Below, piece by piece: positions 60,226-64,000 of a DNA stretch of 64,000 nucleotides (position 1 is its first letter; the number at the start of each line of letters is the position of its first letter). The stretch is from Haliscomenobacter hydrossis DSM 1100 (GTDB lineage: Bacteria; Bacteroidota; Bacteroidia; Chitinophagales; Saprospiraceae). Position numbers and translations under genes: made by a program. Location: positions 5,829,001 to 5,893,000 of the forward strand of contig NC_015510.1 in the NCBI RefSeq assembly GCF_000212735.1, given 5' to 3'. The notes beneath the pieces were generated by a model. It made no database searches and was not told the origin of the DNA. It saw only the letters and a program-made list of their open reading frames with translations.

Positions 60226-61281
60226 TCATTTTTTCGGCGCTACCGCCCCATCCTTCATTTCCAGCACCCCGTTCACCACAAACCAATCTTGCCAGCTACC
60301 GCCACTTCCTTTTTTCCAATTGGTCAGTTGAAAACTATGGCTGCCATCGGGTGTGCCCGGTACTTTGTATACTTTGAGGGCACTGCGGTTTTCCTCCCAA
60401 TGCAAACTTTGCCCTGGAGTGCAGCGACCAGGAGGCTTGGGTCGCCGTTTGGCCGGTCGAATGAAATAGGCAAAATCACCCCGGCTTGGATCGCCGTACA
60501 CCCGAGCCAGCCCATTGGCCTCGATGCAGACCGCAGTGTACTCCTCTGCCGCGATGCCATAAGCTGGTTCGCCGTAATCCTGGATAATACGGGCTATAAA
60601 CACCACGTGTCTGCCCTGGCGTTCGCGGGCGTCGTAATGGGTGTCGGTGATCACACCTTTCAACCAACGTTGACGGATGAAATCGTCTTTCAACAGGGTA
60701 ACTGCGCTGTCATAAGGATTGGTCAGCGCTTTAGGCGACTGGATGCCGCCATTTTCGGCACTGTACACGATACTGCCCAGAATGGCCATACCCGCCGAGG
60801 TGCCGCCCACCGGAATCCGCTTCACGTTGATGACGTATTGAATGGCCGAATCCAGTGGGGTATTGTTCCAGTACCTGACGTAATTGGCCTGGTTGCCCCC
60901 GGCAAACCACAGCGCTTCGGCATTGAGTACCTGGCGGATGATGTAGGGATCGTAACCCGAAGAATCGTTGTGGCAGAGGATTGACTCTACAGAATTGACT
61001 TTTTGACCCAATTCGGTGTACAAATACTTGTTGTACCCATCGCTGCCGCTGGCGCGCAGCACCAGCACATCACCTCCACCCGAATGTTGTAAAAACCAGA
61101 TCATGGCATTGCGGTCTTCTTTGGCACCGCCCATCAAAACCGTTACTCCGGTGGTGGGTGTTTTTACATCGCTGGTGTCGCCGGTAAAATAACTGGTGTA
61201 CACTTTGGCCTGTAAAGTAGAGGGAAGGAAAAAAACAATCCAGCCCAGCAGGCCGATGGAAAGGGTGAAACTGAACTTCAT
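60226..61281 (-). CDS. Secreted peptidase S51 / cyanophycinase-like protein, copy 2
   Basis: 351 residues from the ATG at 61281, where a signal peptide (FTLSIGLLGWIVFFLPSTLQA) begins; a longer in-frame start at 61458 lies in the rhodanese gene. TGVTVLMGGAKEDRNAMIWFL, ALWFAGGNQANYVRYW, the nucleophile Ser in PVGGTSAGMAILGS and AYGIAAEEYTAVCIE mark the S51 fold. It is ~60 residues longer than copy 1, with an additional beta-rich C-terminus (ALKVYKVPG...WFVVNGVLEMKDG). The IS110 element stands 67 bases beyond its stop. It overlaps no other gene and follows the rhodanese gene by 4 bases upstream. Confidence 0.85.
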   Translation of the reverse strand: MKFSFTLSIGLLGWIVFFLPSTLQAKVYTSYFTGDTSDVKTPTTGVTVLMGGAKEDRNAMIWFLQHSGGGDVLVLRASGSDGYNKYLYTELGQKVNSVESILCHNDSSGYDPYIIRQVLNAEALWFAGGNQANYVRYWNNTPLDSAIQYVINVKRIPVGGTSAGMAILGSIVYSAENGGIQSPKALTNPYDSAVTLLKDDFIRQRWLKGVITDTHYDARERQGRHVVFIARIIQDYGEPAYGIAAEEYTAVCIEANGLARVYGDPSRGDFAYFIRPAKRRPKPPGRCTPGQSLHWEENRSALKVYKVPGTPDGSHSFQLTNWKKGSGGSWQDWFVVNGVLEMKDGAVAPKK

Positions 61282-61285
61282 AAGG

Positions 61286-61831
61286 TTATTTGTACACTTT
61301 TCGTTTTTTTTTAATCCTGAGCCAGGTACCCCACATTTTATTGTAGGCGTGAACCTTGTCGGTCGGGTGGCCTTCCAGATTGACCAATGCCTGCTTGCAA
61401 TTGACCCACTCGAAAATCCCGCCATACAAGTTGGCCGCATGGGGGTAACCCGCCGCAATCAGCTTTTCGGCGATTTTTTCGCTGCGGTAACCTACTGAAC
61501 AATAGACTACAATCGGGACATTTTTTTGCACCTTTTCCAGACGGGAAAAATCAAAGTCTTTATAGCCCACCCAAATGGCACCTTTGACGTGGCTAACAGC
61601 GTATTCGTTCCACTCGCGGGAATCGATAAAAACGGGATAATGGGGGAGGTTTTGCGCAACGGATGCTACACTCAATTCCGGGACGGTATGTTTGAGCAAT
61701 TTGCGCAGCACAAATTGATAAGAACGGCTTTGCACTTGCGCGTTTAGCCCCGTAAACAGACCCAAAAACATCAGGAATGCAAACCCGATCTTGCCTTGAA
61801 GACGAGTGAAATTGGGTGATTTTATGCTCAT
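61286..61831 (-). CDS. Exported rhodanese-like protein
   Basis: 181 residues from the ATG at 61831, which gives a signal peptide (IGFAFLMFLGLFTGLNAQ); a start at 61891 is possible. The rhodanese domain (~60-165) has YPVFIDSREWNEYAVSHVKGAIWVGY, the active-site loop VVYCSVGYRSEKIAEKL with the Cys, and YGGIFEWVNCKQALVN. Such domains carry sulfur as persulfide or sense redox state; being exported, it acts in the periplasm. Gene order suggests co-transcription with the S51 gene 4 bases downstream. Confidence 0.87.
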   Translation of the reverse strand: MSIKSPNFTRLQGKIGFAFLMFLGLFTGLNAQVQSRSYQFVLRKLLKHTVPELSVASVAQNLPHYPVFIDSREWNEYAVSHVKGAIWVGYKDFDFSRLEKVQKNVPIVVYCSVGYRSEKIAEKLIAAGYPHAANLYGGIFEWVNCKQALVNLEGHPTDKVHAYNKMWGTWLRIKKKRKVYK

Positions 61832-61959
61832 GTTAGAGACTTTACCACAAGATACTACTTTTGCCAGGCTTTTGGATTCTTGCTTTGCCACTTTCTAGAA
61901 TTGGTGTAAAAAACTGATTTTGGCGATTGCGTGATCGATGTGCCCGGTTTTTCAACCAA

Positions 61960-62079
61960 ATGCGTACCTATTTAAAGGCTCATCTGGTGGAAAAAGGAGT
62001 TGATTTGAGGTATACCCAAGAACTTTTGGGATATGAGCGCAGCAAAACGACCGAGGCTTATACCCATATCTCCTTTTAA
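61960..62079 (+). pseudogene. C-terminal remnant of a tyrosine recombinase
   Basis: 39 codons read HLVEKGVDLRYTQELLGYE then RSKTTEAYTHIS and stop. This is the end of an integrase: helix after the second active-site His/Arg pair, ELLGH-type motif (here ELLGYE) and the catalytic Tyr in TEAYTHIS. The catalytic Arg and Lys part is absent. It marks a former mobile element at the left border of the AT-rich block 62.1-64 kb. Confidence 0.8.
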
Positions 62080-62243
62080 GGTTAGAATAGAATCCAAAGC
62101 CCGATTGATGATTTGAAAATTTAATGGGTAATTACTTGTTAGATAAATAATCGCTGGCTATATTCGCAAATCAACTCATTACAGTAATGCGTAGATAAAC
62201 CACTTAGAGGAAAAAAAACGATATGCGGATGAAGCGAACTTAC

Positions 62244-62303
62244 CCGCAACTAACGACTAAGTAAAAGATGCAATGCGGGTTTTTAGTTAGTGGTTAGTTG
62301 CGG
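62244..62303. repeat. Hairpin before the DnaJ-finger lipoprotein
   Basis: CCGCAACTAAC (62244-62254) is the exact reverse complement of GTTAGTTGCGG (62293-62303), with a 38-base loop that contains GACTAA/TTAG pairing. It sits 35 bases before the lipoprotein gene. It is not a match to the attC consensus boxes. Confidence 0.7.
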
Positions 62304-62337
62304 TAGGGACTTTTTATCGGAAACAAAAAATAAAAAT

Positions 62338-63210
62338 ATGAAAAAAATTACCTGGATTCTTTTAAGCCTTTTGATACTCTTTTCTTTAGAAGGCTGTTTA
62401 AATTTCCCAGAGCCCAATTCACAAACCATTAAACAAAAAACAATAAATTTGATTGTTGGAACTTGTGAAGGCATCATTGAAAGAGGTAAATTAGTCTGGG
62501 CAACTTCATCGAACGGAAATGATTATTGTGACTGGCAGTATCTAAAAGTAATTCAACATCGTGCTGGCAGAGGGAGTATTGAAGACGATATACTTTATGA
62601 ACAAAATGAGCATGAGATAGCAAATTACGGCAGTAAACAAGCAAAGCAGTCTAATCTAAATTTAAGAAACGTAAACCGCATTGTGGGTAAATGGGAAACC
62701 ATTCTTGCTCATGGCAACTATGGCGGACACCTTTATATCACATGGAATATCCAATCAAATGGAATTTGGACAGGGATCACGTATGCTGATATTGCTAAGA
62801 CCACTCGAACATTTTCTACAAAGTGGAGATTAGAAGGAAATAATTTATATGATGTTGGAGATACAGAAGATTTTTTATACGTAATTCAATGGATAGACCA
62901 AAATACATTTAAAGTGATTGATACTAAGGGGATGGTATTAAATTCTATTTTTGAAAGAAATATTTCAACTTCAAGCACTAATAATAGGCAAGTAGATAGG
63001 TCTTTTAGTCATTCAGGTTGTCGTTTTTGTGACGGAAGCGGATATTCAAATTGCCAAACTTGTGGAGGTAGTGGGGAAGTTATCGGGATAGGCTACAACA
63101 AGGAAACATATAACAATATTTCTCAAAGGTATGAGTACCATTGGGTGCAACCATATAACCGTTGCGTATATTGTACAAACGGAAAAGTAACATGTATCAA
63201 TAGACGATAA
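62338..63210 (+). CDS. Lipoprotein with DnaJ-type zinc fingers
   Basis: 290 residues from the ATG at 62338; lipobox Cys20 (LFSLEGC). A beta-rich middle (VGKWETILAHGNYGGHLYITWNIQSNGIWTGITYAD...STKWRLEGNNLYDVG) resembles a lipocalin-like sandwich. The end carries CRFCDGSGYSNCQTCGGSGEVIG and CVYCTNGKVTC, two CxxCxGxG-type DnaJ zinc fingers. A zinc-finger end on an exported protein is unusual. The gene is AT-rich and flanked by two hairpins, pointing to horizontal transfer. Function unknown. Confidence 0.72.
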   Translation: MKKITWILLSLLILFSLEGCLNFPEPNSQTIKQKTINLIVGTCEGIIERGKLVWATSSNGNDYCDWQYLKVIQHRAGRGSIEDDILYEQNEHEIANYGSKQAKQSNLNLRNVNRIVGKWETILAHGNYGGHLYITWNIQSNGIWTGITYADIAKTTRTFSTKWRLEGNNLYDVGDTEDFLYVIQWIDQNTFKVIDTKGMVLNSIFERNISTSSTNNRQVDRSFSHSGCRFCDGSGYSNCQTCGGSGEVIGIGYNKETYNNISQRYEYHWVQPYNRCVYCTNGKVTCINRR

Positions 63211-63226
63211 AACAAAAAACAAGAAC

Positions 63227-63281
63227 GTTTGCTTCCCTGCCGACAGTCCTTTAAACACGGCTATTTGGTAGGGTAGCAAAC
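63227..63281. repeat. Hairpin after the DnaJ-finger lipoprotein
   Basis: GTTTGCTTCCCTGCC (63227-63241) pairs 13 of 15 positions with GGTAGGGTAGCAAAC (63267-63281), with a 25-base loop. It begins 16 bases behind the gene's stop. No T-tract follows, so it is not a classical terminator. Confidence 0.7.
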
Positions 63282-63366
63282 ACTCTCTGTAGATTCAATA
63301 AAAAGTGTAAATACACATGATACCAATATTTGCAATTGAACACCTCTAAAAAATCAAAAGAAAATT

Positions 63367-64000
63367 ATGCACATAACATCTCTCTCGCTTCGTAATTTTC
63401 GGAATTTCAAAAAAGCAAAATTCCATTTTCAAAAAGGGATCAATACCTTAATCGGCGAAAATGGCTCCGGCAAGACAAATGTTTTTCTTGCTTTGCGTCT
63501 ACTACTTGATGATCGGATGCCACGCAAAATTGACCTCACAGACACAGATTTCAATCGTGTTATTGGCAATTGGCGAGGTCATTGGTTGGTCATTTCTATC
63601 CAATTTGGAGAACTTGATAATAGCGAAGATTGTCAAGTACTTTCAGTACACGCGACAGGTGATGCCAGCGGGCAGGGAGGACGGCTCACTTTGTTTTTCA
63701 GGCCTAACTTTAATACGAGGAAGCAACTTTTTGATTTTTCTTCCAAAGATACATCTGAAAAAACCGACGAAACATATCAAAAAATACTTGAGGGCATTAC
63801 CATAGGCAATTACGAATCTATTGTCAGGGGGAGTGGAACTGGCGATTTCTCTGATGATGCTCTTTATAAAATCTGCGCCGGCGATTTTGAAAACCGAGTT
63901 TTCCCTGACCCAAACGATGATGATGTAGCAGTGTTAGGCACACCTGTTAACCACTCAGAGCTGCTCAAAGATTTTTCATGCACTTTTGTTAAAGCAATGC
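63367..64000 (+). CDS. AAA/OLD-family ATPase-nuclease, N-terminal part (runs off the right edge)
   Basis: 211 codons are in the window without a stop. MHITSLSLRNFRNFKKAKFHFQKGINTLIGENGSGKTNVFLALRLLL has the N-terminal strand-turn-strand and Walker A (GENGSGKT, residues 30-37) of SMC-like/OLD ATPases. DTDFNRVIG and LVISIQFGELDN follow the pattern of OLD-type proteins such as GajA. The nuclease (Toprim) part would be outside. Such proteins occur in anti-phage systems (Gabija, PARIS, retron-associated) and as free-standing nucleases; the class cannot be fixed without the next gene. Confidence 0.75.
   Translation, partial: MHITSLSLRNFRNFKKAKFHFQKGINTLIGENGSGKTNVFLALRLLLDDRMPRKIDLTDTDFNRVIGNWRGHWLVISIQFGELDNSEDCQVLSVHATGDASGQGGRLTLFFRPNFNTRKQLFDFSSKDTSEKTDETYQKILEGITIGNYESIVRGSGTGDFSDDALYKICAGDFENRVFPDPNDDDVAVLGTPVNHSELLKDFSCTFVKAM

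Noticed and set aside
62244-63281. Canonical integron attC sites around the lipoprotein gene
   Set aside because: Neither hairpin has the RYYYAAC/GTTRRRY boxes, and the integrase remnant cannot be assigned to IntI. Kept only as a cassette-like observation.

Overview
The window reads as chromosome of a Bacteroidota bacterium, most likely of the Saprospiria (Haliscomenobacter-like). The reasons are a SusC/SusD pair, a type IX secretion (T9SS) sorting tail, TAnnTTTG promoter boxes instead of Shine-Dalgarno-led starts, many lipoproteins and outer-membrane barrels, a TPR-CHAT/ECF-sigma cluster, and an abundance of imperfect palindromes between genes. No tRNA, rRNA, CRISPR array or replication origin was found.

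Layout. 1-4.2 kb: 5' part of an astacin-like lipoprotein gene, a small HTH-like gene, then a tight operon of an outer-membrane barrel, a zinc ribbon, a MotB/ExbD-like stator protein with a large periplasmic part, and a MotA/ExbB-like channel. 4.2-9.5 kb: remnant of one TPR-CHAT gene, an intact secreted TPR-CHAT protease-like gene, an ECF sigma factor and a membrane-anchored TPR protein. 9.6-12.6 kb: a hydrolase, a lipoprotein, and a REP-associated (IS200-like) transposase carrying a frameshift between inverted palindromic repeats. 12.7-22 kb: the beta-helix/di-haem lipoprotein pair, two small genes, an M24 peptidase, an MFS transporter, a T9SS cargo protein, and a MauG-type peroxidase. 23-30 kb: SusC, SusD and a TPR lipoprotein. 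30-36 kb: an HNH nuclease-like gene, a DUF433/DUF5615 toxin-antitoxin pair with a palindromic operator candidate, and a giant BNR/sortilin-type exoprotein. 36-48 kb: metabolism (acyl-CoA ligase, GH1, sodium:sugar symporter, GH127, coaD, pruA, an acetyltransferase, a YheT-like hydrolase). 48-57.5 kb: an outer-membrane protein lacking a normal start codon, a methyltransferase, lipoproteins, peptidase T, and a DUF6340-DUF4407 neighbourhood. 57.5-64 kb: two secreted S51 (cyanophycinase-like) peptidases separated by an IS110-family element, a rhodanese, an integrase remnant, a DnaJ-zinc-finger lipoprotein flanked by hairpins, and the start of an OLD-type ATPase/nuclease.

The most informative signal is the IS110 element at 58905-60159. 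The 230 bases before its transposase fold as a bridge RNA. The four guide segments can be read directly: two match the interrupted chromosomal palindrome and two match the element's own ends, all meeting at a shared CA core. The second theme is accessory envelope machinery of unknown purpose, namely the ion-driven stator operon next to the CHAT/sigma/TPR cluster. The third is at least eight different palindromic repeat families parked just behind stop codons, one of which is the landing site of the IS110 element.
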